Below, piece after piece: positions 1-5,798 of a DNA stretch of 8,829 bases (position 1 is its first letter; the number at the start of each line of letters is the position of its first letter). Location of the stretch: positions 49,330-58,158 of the forward strand of contig NZ_MOMC01000031.1 of NCBI RefSeq assembly GCF_001983105.1, read 5' to 3'. The notes under the pieces are model-generated. The model saw nothing but the letters and a program-made list of their open reading frames with translations, searched no databases and was not told the origin of the DNA. The stretch is from Pseudofrankia asymbiotica (lineage in GTDB: Bacteria; Actinomycetota; Actinomycetes; Frankiales; Frankiaceae). The position numbers and the translations under genes were made by a program.

Positions 1-211
1 CCGACAGGCCGATGATCTTCACGCCCCGGCGGTCGAACTCGGGCTTGATCGAGGCGACGTAGCCGAGCTCGGTGGTGCAGATGGGCGTGAAGTTCTTGGG
101 GTGCGAGAAGAGCACCGCCCAGGAGTCGCCGATCCAGTCGTGGAAGGAGATCGGGCCCTCCGTGGTCGCGGCCACGAAGTCGGGGGCGGTGTCGCCGATC
201 GTCAGACTCAT
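1..211 (-). CDS. 1-Cys (Prx6-type) peroxiredoxin, N-terminal 70 residues, 3' end cut by window edge
   Basis: This is the start of a thiol peroxidase that would reduce hydrogen peroxide or organic hydroperoxides in the cytoplasm. Translation from the ATG at 211 begins [12 protein letters not shown], the usual peroxiredoxin opening. Residues 36-50 read [15 protein letters not shown], which holds the PxxxTxxC active-site motif (P38, T42, peroxidatic Cys45). The HPK-FTP-CTTELG wording is typical of the Prx6/1-Cys group rather than 2-Cys AhpC. The frame runs off the left edge after IIGLS, so whether a resolving cysteine or the Prx6 C-terminal domain is present cannot be seen. The ATG has a GGAG ribosome site 6 nt upstream. 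It lies 64 bp downstream of the SARP gene on the same strand, with a GC hairpin between them, so co-transcription is uncertain. Family assignment is firm; substrate range is inference. Confidence 0.93.
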   Translation of the reverse strand, partial: MSLTIGDTAPDFVAATTEGPISFHDWIGDSWAVLFSHPKNFTPICTTELGYVASIKPEFDRRGVKIIGLS

Positions 212-217
212 CGTTGT

Positions 218-221
218 CTCC
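218..221 (-). promoter_or_regulatory. Ribosome binding site of the peroxiredoxin gene
   Basis: GGAG on the minus strand, 6 nt before the ATG at 211. It supports that start codon. Confidence 0.6.
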
Positions 222-232
222 GTCGGATATGT

Positions 233-251
233 CCGGCGCGCGCCGCGCCGG
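233..251 (-). terminator. GC hairpin between the SARP gene and the peroxiredoxin gene
   Basis: A perfect inverted repeat: 8-bp arms (CCGGCGCG / CGCGCCGG) around a 3-nt loop, beginning 24 nt after the SARP stop codon at 276. No U-run follows on the minus strand (it continues ACATATCC), so this would be an actinobacterial-type terminator without a U-tract. It could instead be an attenuator or protein-binding site in the peroxiredoxin leader, since it ends 21 nt before that gene's ATG. Confidence 0.45.
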
Positions 252-275
252 GTTATGTTCAGGTCAGAGGCGACT

Positions 276-2297
276 CTACGGACGCCTCGTTCCCTGAACG
301 TTCCCTCGCGCGGCGGCGATCGCCTGCCGTCGCGACCGGGCCGCCCAGAACGGCTGCTCGGCCTTCTCGTACAGCGCCGCCGCCGCCTCGAACCTCGCGT
401 GAGCCTGAGCCGGGTCGCCGTCCGCCGCCGCGGCACTGCCGGCGGCCGCCTCCGCCATCGCGCTCCAGGCCGAGCTGTCGAAGCGCTCCGCCGTGTTCCT
501 CGCCGCCTCGGCGAAGGCCCGGGCGCCCGCGCGGTCCCCGGCCAGCGCGAGCGCCTCGGCGCCGACCTGGTTGAGCATCGCGCCGCAGCTCGGGCAGTCG
601 CCGTACCGGGCCACCGCGGCCCGCGCCGCGCCGACCGACCGCAGCGCCCGCTCCTGGTCACCCTGTTCCAGGGCGACCAGCGCGGCCGTCGCGTGCAGCC
701 GTCCCCAGGCATGGCGCCGGGACGTCGGGGCGACGGTCGCGATGGCGGTGGCCCGCTTCAGGTACGGCGCGGCGTCGTCGGGGGCGCCGGTGCAGACGGC
801 GAGCTCGGCCAGGCGCATCCACGGCAGCGCGACGGATCTGCTGCCCATCGGCGTGTAGAGCTCGCAGCTGCGTTCGAGGCAGGCACCCGCCTCGTCCCAG
901 TGGCCGCGCAGCAGCAGCGACTCGCCGAGCAGGCACCAGGCGAACGCCTGCGCCGCGATCGCGTCGGCCCGCTCGGCCAGCACCAGCGTCTGCCGCGCGT
1001 ACTCCTCGACGTCGCCGGCGCTGCCGTCCCCGTAGAGCTGGTGCTGCCCGATGCAGTGGTTGATCTCGTAGAACCGGCTGACCCGGCCGCCCAGGTCGTC
1101 GGCCGCGAGCCGCCGGATCGTGGCCTGAAGCGAGGTGCGCCAGTCGCCCCGCATATGCGAGATCATCGCGAGTATCTCCAGCGCGTCCGTCACGCCGTCC
1201 TCGTCGCCGTGCGCCACGGCCGCCGCGTGTGCGCTCGTGGCCAGGTCCTGGGCCGCGCCGAGCTCGCTGCGCTCCCACATGACGCTCGCCCGCGCGCAGG
1301 CGATCCGCCCCCGCTCGGCCTCGTCCCGCGCGAACCCGTCGGCGGCGGCGAGGTGCGGCTCGGCCGCGTCCGGCAGGTGCTGCATCAACAGGGCGGTGGC
1401 GCACCGGCGGTGTAGCCGCGCGCACGCCGCCGCGTCGGTCGAGGCCGCGAGCGCCTGCTCGTAGGCCCGTACGGCGGCGACGGCGTCGCCCGCCTGCACC
1501 CGGAGGTCGCCGACCTTCTCCCACAGATCCGTCGACAGCGCCGGCTCGGCCCGCGCGTCGCCGCGGATCTCCTCGTAGAGGCGCTGCGTCCGCGGGCCCG
1601 GCTCGGTACCCAGCTCGGCGGCGAGCCGCTCGCGCAGCCGGTCGTACTGCCGCCGAGCGTCATCGCGCCGTCCCGCCAGCGCGTACAGCCGCATCAGCCA
1701 GGCGTTGTTCTCCTCGTGCGACGGATCCGCGCCAACCAGCCGGGCCACCGTGTGCGCGGCCTCGTTGACCTCACCGCGAGCCTCGAGCAGCCGGGCGAGC
1801 TCCCTGGCCAGCGCGGTCCAGTCGTCGCGCAGCTCGTCGCGGGGGCCGCCCGCCCAGTCGTCGTAGACGTCCTCGGGCAGCAGACCGTCCCGGTAGAGCT
1901 CCAGGGCGCTCGAGTAGGCATTGACGTCCTGGGTTCGCCGCGCCGCCGCGGCGAACGTCCGGTAGTCGTCCACATCGACGCGCAGGCGCTCCGACGGCAG
2001 GCACAGCAGATCACCGATCGAGACGATGAGGCCCGCGCCGTCCGCGCCATCGGAGCCGCCCAGCGCCCGGCGCGCCGCGTGCAGCGCCTTGCGAAGGTTC
2101 GCCGCGGCGGCCGACGGGTCGAGCTCCGGCCACAGCACGTCCATCACCTGCTCGCGGCGCAGCCGATGTCCCGGAGCCAGCGCGAGCAGCTTGACCAGCG
2201 CCGCCGGCTTGCGACGCGACCACGCGGCGTCCGGCACGGCCCGGTCTCCGACCACGACCCGGAACCGGCCGAACAGCTCGATCCAGAGGACTTCCAC
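276..2297 (-). CDS. SARP/BTAD-family transcriptional activator with helical-repeat C-terminal region
   Basis: A 673-residue DNA-binding regulator of the AfsR/SARP type. Residues 4-80 form the OmpR-like winged helix (IELFGRFRV near the start; [13 protein letters not shown] at 28-40; [13 protein letters not shown] at 68-80). Residues about 105-245 are the bacterial transcriptional activator domain ([15 protein letters not shown], then a closing [19 protein letters not shown] and [14 protein letters not shown]). Residues about 260-665 are Ala-rich helices in TPR-like pairs. No Walker A or NB-ARC ATPase segment is visible, so it differs from AfsR and is much longer than small SARPs of about 270 residues. 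A CPSC pair lies at 568-571. The start is GTG at 2297: an in-frame TAA ends at 2310, and no other start codon lies between. A GGGGG run sits 6 nt upstream. It follows mtnD by 101 bp on the same strand, so read-through from mtnD is possible. Targets are unknown; control of neighbouring genes is a guess. Confidence 0.9.
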   Translation of the reverse strand: MEVLWIELFGRFRVVVGDRAVPDAAWSRRKPAALVKLLALAPGHRLRREQVMDVLWPELDPSAAAANLRKALHAARRALGGSDGADGAGLIVSIGDLLCLPSERLRVDVDDYRTFAAAARRTQDVNAYSSALELYRDGLLPEDVYDDWAGGPRDELRDDWTALARELARLLEARGEVNEAAHTVARLVGADPSHEENNAWLMRLYALAGRRDDARRQYDRLRERLAAELGTEPGPRTQRLYEEIRGDARAEPALSTDLWEKVGDLRVQAGDAVAAVRAYEQALAASTDAAACARLHRRCATALLMQHLPDAAEPHLAAADGFARDEAERGRIACARASVMWERSELGAAQDLATSAHAAAVAHGDEDGVTDALEILAMISHMRGDWRTSLQATIRRLAADDLGGRVSRFYEINHCIGQHQLYGDGSAGDVEEYARQTLVLAERADAIAAQAFAWCLLGESLLLRGHWDEAGACLERSCELYTPMGSRSVALPWMRLAELAVCTGAPDDAAPYLKRATAIATVAPTSRRHAWGRLHATAALVALEQGDQERALRSVGAARAAVARYGDCPSCGAMLNQVGAEALALAGDRAGARAFAEAARNTAERFDSSAWSAMAEAAAGSAAAADGDPAQAHARFEAAAALYEKAEQPFWAARSRRQAIAAARGNVQGTRRP

Positions 2298-2303
2298 CCG
2301 ATA

Positions 2304-2308
2304 CCCCC
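2304..2308 (-). promoter_or_regulatory. Probable ribosome binding site deciding the GTG start of the SARP gene
   Basis: GGGGG on the minus strand, 6 nt before the GTG at 2297. With the in-frame TAA at 2310-2312 it restricts the start to that GTG. The match to the anti-Shine-Dalgarno sequence is only moderate. Confidence 0.4.
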
Positions 2309-2398
2309 ATTACGTGCCCCACCAGCCATCGTGCCAGGTGAGGAGGATGAGGAGTCCGGATCGACGCCGAGCGCGACCATCGCCGCGGGGACCGCCCG

Positions 2399-3007
2399 TC
2401 ACGCCCCGGCCGCGGCGGCGCCGCCGCACGCGAGCGTGTCGAAGTCGGGGAAGCGAAGGGCGATGTCGCTGCCGGTGAAGTCACCTACCCAGCCGTCGGG
2501 GTCGTGGAGGAACCGGACCGCGGTGAACGAGGGCGTCGCCCCCATGTCGAACCAGTGAGTGGTCCCGGCGGGTACGAACAGCAGGTCGCCGGCCTCGCAC
2601 AGCACGGCGTGCACCTCCTCGCCCCGGGTGGCGTCGCGGGTGTGCAGGTAGAAGACGCCGCGGCCGGCGGCGAAGAAGCGGACCTCGTCGTCGGCGTGGG
2701 TGTGCTCGGCGCGGAACTTCGCCCGGGCCACCGCCGCCGTCGCCGCGAAGCTCGGCGCGCCGGTCGGGCGCAGCGCGACCACGTCGACCTGGGCGAAGCC
2801 GTCGGCCCGGGCGACCCGCTCGATCGGGTCACGGTAGGCGGCGAGGACGTCCTCGGCCCGCGCGGCGGAACGCGGACCAGCCACCAGCGGCCAGCGCTCG
2901 AACCGGAAACCGAGCCCACCGAGGAACGAGCCGATCAGCGCCGCGTTGGTGGTCGCCAGTGCCACGGTCGTCGGGTCGTGCGCCGGCCAGGTCGTCAGAG
3001 CGGTCAT
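2399..3007 (-). CDS. mtnD: Acireductone dioxygenase (ARD)
   Basis: A cupin metalloenzyme of methionine salvage. With Fe(II) it cleaves acireductone (1,2-dihydroxy-3-keto-5-methylthiopentene) with O2 to the methionine keto-acid precursor plus formate. With Ni(II) the family gives an off-pathway product that includes CO. The 202-residue product has the full ARD pattern: FRFERWP at 34-40, the metal-binding HTHADDEVRFF with H102, H104 and E108, the fourth ligand H151 in THWFDMG, and the closing GWVGDFTGSDIALRFPDFDTL region at 172-192. Length is slightly above the usual 180 or so, mainly from a small insertion near residues 122-132 and a Gly/Ala tail. All four metal ligands are present, so it should be active. 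The ATG at 3007 has a strong GGGGAGG site 5 nt upstream. It is divergent from the mtnA-like gene across 175 bp, which supports the salvage role. The bound metal cannot be told from sequence. Confidence 0.95.
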   Translation of the reverse strand: MTALTTWPAHDPTTVALATTNAALIGSFLGGLGFRFERWPLVAGPRSAARAEDVLAAYRDPIERVARADGFAQVDVVALRPTGAPSFAATAAVARAKFRAEHTHADDEVRFFAAGRGVFYLHTRDATRGEEVHAVLCEAGDLLFVPAGTTHWFDMGATPSFTAVRFLHDPDGWVGDFTGSDIALRFPDFDTLACGGAAAAGA

Positions 3008-3012
3008 CCGTG

Positions 3013-3019
3013 CCTCCCC
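3013..3019 (-). promoter_or_regulatory. Strong ribosome binding site of mtnD
   Basis: GGGGAGG on the minus strand with a 5-nt spacer (CACGG) to the ATG at 3007. It confirms the start of mtnD. Confidence 0.8.
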
Positions 3020-3035
3020 GGCCCACGCCGAACCG

Positions 3036-3050
3036 CCGTCCTCAGGACGG
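3036..3050. promoter_or_regulatory. 15-bp palindrome, candidate operator in the mtnD leader
   Basis: CCGTCCT-C-AGGACGG is a perfect dyad with 7-bp arms around one central base. It lies 28 bp upstream of the mtnD ATG and only a few bases downstream of the transcription start predicted from the promoter at 3060-3089. That is a typical place for a repressor dimer. The one-base centre makes it better as a DNA site than as an RNA hairpin. The protein that might bind it is not known. Confidence 0.45.
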
Positions 3051-3059
3051 GACCCGCTG

Positions 3060-3089
3060 ATCTTCCGGCCGACGGAAAACCCGAGTCAA
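3060..3089 (-). promoter_or_regulatory. Candidate sigma-70-type promoter of mtnD
   Basis: On the minus strand a TTGACT -35 element (3089-3084) is followed after 18 bp by GAAGAT (3065-3060) as a weak -10 element. The start would fall near 3053, giving a leader of about 46 nt that contains the Shine-Dalgarno site and the palindrome at 3036-3050. The -35 is a 5/6 match; the -10 is only 3/6. Confidence 0.4.
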
Positions 3090-3112
3090 GGCGCGGGCGC
3101 CATCACGAGGTT

Positions 3113-3136
3113 CCGGTGGCAACGATGTGGCACCGG
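3113..3136. repeat. Short direct and inverted repeats between the mtnD and mtnA promoters
   Basis: GTGGCA occurs twice in direct orientation (3116-3121 and 3127-3132), 11 bp apart, about one helical turn. The pair is enclosed by a 6-bp inverted repeat, CCGGTG (3113-3118) and CACCGG (3131-3136). It sits upstream of both predicted promoters, where an activator or shared regulator could bind. Six-base repeats in GC-rich DNA can arise by chance. Confidence 0.3.
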
Positions 3137-3146
3137 CGCCGCCCGC

Positions 3147-3176
3147 TTGACCGGGGCCGGTCACGATCCGCATAGT
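3147..3176 (+). promoter_or_regulatory. Candidate promoter of the mtnA-like gene, predicting a leaderless transcript
   Basis: TTGACC (3147-3152, 5/6 to the -35 consensus) and CATAGT (3171-3176, 4/6 to the -10 consensus) are separated by 18 bp. The last base of the -10 is 6 nt before the ATG at 3183, so transcription would start at or next to the A of the start codon. No Shine-Dalgarno sequence is seen before that ATG, which agrees with a leaderless mRNA. Confidence 0.55.
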
Positions 3177-3182
3177 GCCGGC

Positions 3183-4430
3183 ATGTCGGAGCCGCCAGAC
3201 CCGGACCAGAGCGGATCCGTCCCGCTGGCTGGTTCCAGCTGGCCCCCGCCGCGGCCAGCCCCCCGGCCACCGCACCGGTGGCCGCCGCCGTCTCCCGACC
3301 TCTCCACGCTGTCGCGGCCGCCATCCTCACCGTCCCCGCCCGGCCAGCCCCAGCCGCGGCCGTCTCCACCGCGCCCGCGGCCGGCACGGCGGCCGGCCAC
3401 GCCGCCGGGGGCGGGAGCCGGGGCGGCGTGGACGGCGAGCCCGCGCCCGGTCGCCTGGACGGGTGCGTCCGTCCGTCTGCTGGATGAGACCCAGCTGCCG
3501 GACCGTCTCGCGAACGTGGACGTCCACCGGGTCGACGACCTGGTGGCCGCCATCCGCCGGCTCGTCGTCCGAGGCGAGCCCGCACTCGGGATCGCCGGTG
3601 CCTACGGCGTCGCCCTCGCGATCGTGCAGGCGGCGCGTGAGGGCTGGGACGGCTCCACGTTCACCGCCGCCGTCGGCCGGCTGCGCGCCGCCCGGCCGAC
3701 GGCGCTCGCGCTCGTACAGGGCGTCGACGCCGCCTATGCCGTCGTCGACGACGGCCTGGACGCGGTCGTGGCGGTCGGGCATGCCCTCGCCGAGGCCGAC
3801 GAGCGGGCGAGCCGCGCGATCGGCCGCCACGGCGCCGACTGGATCCTCGGCCGGCTCGGCGACCGCTCGCTACGCGTCCTCACCCACCGCGGCACCGGCA
3901 CGCCGGCCACCGCCGCCCGGGATACCGGCCTCGGGATCATCCACGAGCTGCACGCCCGCGGCCGCGTCGAGCTGGTCTACGTCGACGAGACCCGGCCGTC
4001 GCTGCAGGGCAGCCGGCTCACCGCCTGGGAGCTGTCCCAGGCCGGCGTCGACTACCGGGTGCAGGTGGATGGCGCCGCGGCCGGCACGATCGTCGGCGGC
4101 CTCGTCGACGTGGCCGTCGTCGGCGCGGACCGCGTCGCGGTGAACGGCGACGTCGCGAACAAGGTCGGCACCCTCGGCGTGGCGCTGGCCTGCGCGCACG
4201 CCGGCATCCCGTTCGTCGTCGCCGCCTCGGCCGCAGCGGTGGACGAGGACCTGCCCCGCGGATCCCTGATCCCGATCGAGTGGCGCGCCGACGACGAGGT
4301 GCTGGCCTGGTCCGGCCGCCGCGTCGCCCCGCCCGGTGCTCGTGCCCACAACCCAGCCTTCGACGTCACCCCCGCGAGCCTGGTCAGCGCCCTCATCACG
4401 GAACACGGTGCCCAAGCCCCACATCTGTGA
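3183..4430 (+). CDS. MtnA-family protein (methylthioribose-1-phosphate isomerase-like) lacking the catalytic cysteine
   Basis: MtnA converts 5-methylthioribose-1-phosphate to methylthioribulose-1-phosphate in methionine salvage. This 415-residue protein has the family fold from about residue 86: LLDETQLPDRL at 99-109, VVRGEPALGIAGAYG at 128-142, RPTA with R171, LTH..TGTPAT at 233-243, ETRPSLQGSRLTA with Q275, GADR with the catalytic Asp D316, N326-K327, and NPAFDVTP at 390-397. Two key positions differ. The THCN motif reads THRG, so the catalytic cysteine is R236, exactly 80 residues before D316, as Cys160-Asp240 in B. subtilis MtnA. The substrate-contact RGA reads RGE (E132). Residues 1-85 are a Pro/Arg-rich extension absent from usual MtnA proteins of about 350 residues. 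The ATG at 3183 is chosen because no later in-frame ATG, GTG or TTG precedes the core, and a promoter ends 6 nt before it. Pairing with mtnD supports a salvage role, but normal isomerase activity is doubtful. A related sugar-phosphate isomerase or a regulatory homologue is possible. Confidence 0.85.
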   Translation: MSEPPDPDQSGSVPLAGSSWPPPRPAPRPPHRWPPPSPDLSTLSRPPSSPSPPGQPQPRPSPPRPRPARRPATPPGAGAGAAWTASPRPVAWTGASVRLLDETQLPDRLANVDVHRVDDLVAAIRRLVVRGEPALGIAGAYGVALAIVQAAREGWDGSTFTAAVGRLRAARPTALALVQGVDAAYAVVDDGLDAVVAVGHALAEADERASRAIGRHGADWILGRLGDRSLRVLTHRGTGTPATAARDTGLGIIHELHARGRVELVYVDETRPSLQGSRLTAWELSQAGVDYRVQVDGAAAGTIVGGLVDVAVVGADRVAVNGDVANKVGTLGVALACAHAGIPFVVAASAAAVDEDLPRGSLIPIEWRADDEVLAWSGRRVAPPGARAHNPAFDVTPASLVSALITEHGAQAPHL

Positions 4431-4520
4431 CTTCGCGCGGACAACGACGACTCGCGAGCTCACGACCGCCCGCCCCCAGCGCCGGCACGTACCTTGATCG
4501 TCATCTGTGCTCTCCGGTGG

Positions 4521-4550
4521 TCACGATCGGGCTGATCACGATCGGGCTGG
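4521..4550 (+). repeat. Tandem 15-bp repeat, two units
   Basis: TCACGATCGGGCTGA is followed directly by TCACGATCGGGCTGG; 14 of 15 bases are identical. Each unit contains the self-complementary hexamer CGATCG, with centres 15 bp apart. It could be a recent slippage duplication or a pair of regulator sites. Confidence 0.7.
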
Positions 4551-4571
4551 TAACCCCGGCAGGGCACAGAC

Positions 4572-4641
4572 GACGATCACCGCCTGACCGGCACGCGTCG
4601 ATCTGGTCGGTGGAGGCGTTGAAGCGGCCAGGGTGATCGTC
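4572..4641. repeat. Spaced 10-bp inverted repeat flanking the lacI promoter region
   Basis: GACGATCACC (4572-4581) and GGTGATCGTC (4632-4641) are exact reverse complements, 50 bp apart. The right arm falls in the spacer of the predicted promoter at 4619-4648, a placement suited to autoregulation by looping. This is an inference from position only. Confidence 0.4.
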
Positions 4642-4648
4642 CGACACT
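4619..4648 (+). promoter_or_regulatory. Candidate promoter of the lacI-family gene, possibly leaderless
   Basis: TTGAAG (4619-4624) and GACACT (4643-4648) with an 18-bp spacer. The -10 ends 7 nt before the ATG at 4656, and no Shine-Dalgarno sequence is near the ATG. The layout repeats that of the mtnA promoter, but both hexamers match the consensus only weakly (4/6 and 3/6). Confidence 0.35.
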
Positions 4649-4655
4649 GGTCGTC

Positions 4656-5798
4656 ATGAGTCATACCAAGTGGACGGCGGCCGGGCGGCCCACGGAAAGC
4701 CGGCCTGGGGGCGCCGCCGGCCGTGTCGTCGACCACTCGGCGCATGACGGAACGGCAGACGCCGACGCGACGCAGCGGCGTCACACCATCGAGGACGTCG
4801 CGGCGCTCGCCGGGGTGTCACGTGCGACCGTCTCCCGCGTCCTCAACGGCAGTACCCACGTCATCCCAGCCACCCGGGACCGGGTACTCGCCGCGGCCGG
4901 CGAGCTCGGCTTCGTGCCGAGCCTCGCCGCTCGCGCGCTCGCCGGCGGGCGGGGCGACCGCGTCGCCATCGTGGCGATCTCGCATCCCTGGTGCCCGGAG
5001 GAGGACCGGTTCTTCGGCACGGTCGCCTACGCCGCCGCGAAGGAGGCCGGCACGGCGGGCCTCGGCGTCTTCCTGCGCAGGCTGGAGCACGGGGACGGCG
5101 CCGGGCTGCGAGCGCTCGCCGTCGACCGCGCGCTCGCCGGCCTCATCGTCATCAACCCCAGCCACGAGGCACTCGGCGCGCTGCCGCGCCAGATGCTGCG
5201 GCGGACGGTCACGCTCGGGACCTGCTCGCCGGAGGTCGCCGCGGTCGACGTCGACAACCCGCGCGCGTCGCGGGCCGCGCTCACGCACCTGGCCGGGCTC
5301 GGCCGGCGGCGCGTCACGCTGGTCGCGGGCCCGGACGACCTGCCGTGCGTACGGGAACGGACCGAGACCTATCTCTCCCACCAGGCCGAGCTCGGCGAGC
5401 CGGTCCGGCTGGTGCGCTCCAGGCTCGGGGTGCCGGACGCCGCCGCGACACTCGGCGCCTCGTTCGAGGCCGACGGACCGCCGGAGGCGATCTTCGCCGC
5501 CCACGACGGCCTCGCCACGGCGGCCGTCGAGGTGTGCCGCGAGCGGGGGCTCCGCCTCGGCGACGACGTGGCGGTTGTCGGGTTCGACGACGACCCGCCA
5601 CCGCTGGGCGCGGCGGTCCGCCACGCCTACGCGGCCGTGCGCAGCCCGGTGCCCAGCATCGCCGTGACCGCCCTGCGCATGGTCGCCTCCGGCGACACCC
5701 GGGCCGAGCAGCGCATGCTCCCTCCGACCGAGGTGGAGCGAGGGCGCGGTCTCGAGTCCTCAGACCCGATCCGGTCCGGTCAGGCCAGCGGCAGGTAG
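4656..5798 (+). CDS. LacI-family transcriptional regulator
   Basis: A 380-residue DNA-binding regulator. Residues 44-90 are the LacI helix-turn-helix and hinge helix: TIEDVAALAGVSRATVSRVLNG, then PATRDRVLAAAGELGFVPS and ARALAGG. Residues about 101-365 form the periplasmic-binding-protein-like effector domain, with VDVDNPRASRAALTHLAGLG, RRRVTLVAGP, AIFAAHDGLATAAVEV and DVAVVGFDDDP as recognisable strands and turns. The C-terminal LPPTEVERGRGL is a variant of the usual LPxxLVxRxS. The family binds palindromic operators as a dimer and is released or activated by small ligands, often sugars or nucleosides. Residues 1-43 are a polar extension with no similarity I recognise. The ATG at 4656 is used because no other in-frame start precedes the HTH. 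The gene converges on livF and overlaps its end. Likely self-regulation through repeats at 4521-4641 is inference; ligand and targets are unknown. Confidence 0.92.
   Translation: MSHTKWTAAGRPTESRPGGAAGRVVDHSAHDGTADADATQRRHTIEDVAALAGVSRATVSRVLNGSTHVIPATRDRVLAAAGELGFVPSLAARALAGGRGDRVAIVAISHPWCPEEDRFFGTVAYAAAKEAGTAGLGVFLRRLEHGDGAGLRALAVDRALAGLIVINPSHEALGALPRQMLRRTVTLGTCSPEVAAVDVDNPRASRAALTHLAGLGRRRVTLVAGPDDLPCVRERTETYLSHQAELGEPVRLVRSRLGVPDAAATLGASFEADGPPEAIFAAHDGLATAAVEVCRERGLRLGDDVAVVGFDDDPPPLGAAVRHAYAAVRSPVPSIAVTALRMVASGDTRAEQRMLPPTEVERGRGLESSDPIRSGQASGR

Larger units (their letters stand above)
4431..4655. other. Intergenic region upstream of the lacI-family gene
   Basis: This 225-bp stretch has no supported gene and no clear terminator for the mtnA-like gene. 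It holds a 15-bp tandem repeat (4521-4550), a spaced 10-bp inverted repeat (4572-4641) and a weak promoter ending next to the lacI start. The hexamer GATCGT or its complement occurs five times between 4496 and 4640. Confidence 0.6.

Noticed and set aside
72..1415. Long plus-strand open frame of 447 codons opposite the SARP gene
   Set aside because: It is antisense to a gene with recognisable domains; its translation is Arg/Pro/Gly-rich without motifs, as expected from the mirrored frame of GC-rich coding DNA. The same applies to the other long frames opposite mtnA, lacI, livF and the LivM-LivG gene.
2308..2310. ATG just upstream of the SARP GTG start
   Set aside because: It is out of frame by one base with the SARP coding sequence; its frame does not encode the conserved winged helix.
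2347..2478. 43-codon plus-strand frame after a GGTGAGGAGG-like sequence, antisense to the end of mtnD
   Set aside because: The ribosome-site-like purine run is almost touching the ATG, and the product is mostly Arg and Pro with no recognisable pattern.
3008..3182. SAM- or SAH-type riboswitch before mtnD or the mtnA-like gene
   Set aside because: I looked for SAM-I, SAM-II and SAM-IV style conserved cores on both strands and saw none; the predicted leaders (about 46 nt and 0 nt) are also too short.
4431..4520. Rho-independent terminator after the mtnA-like gene
   Set aside because: Only short palindromes such as CTCGCGAG are present; no stem of useful length and no T-run follows the stop codon.
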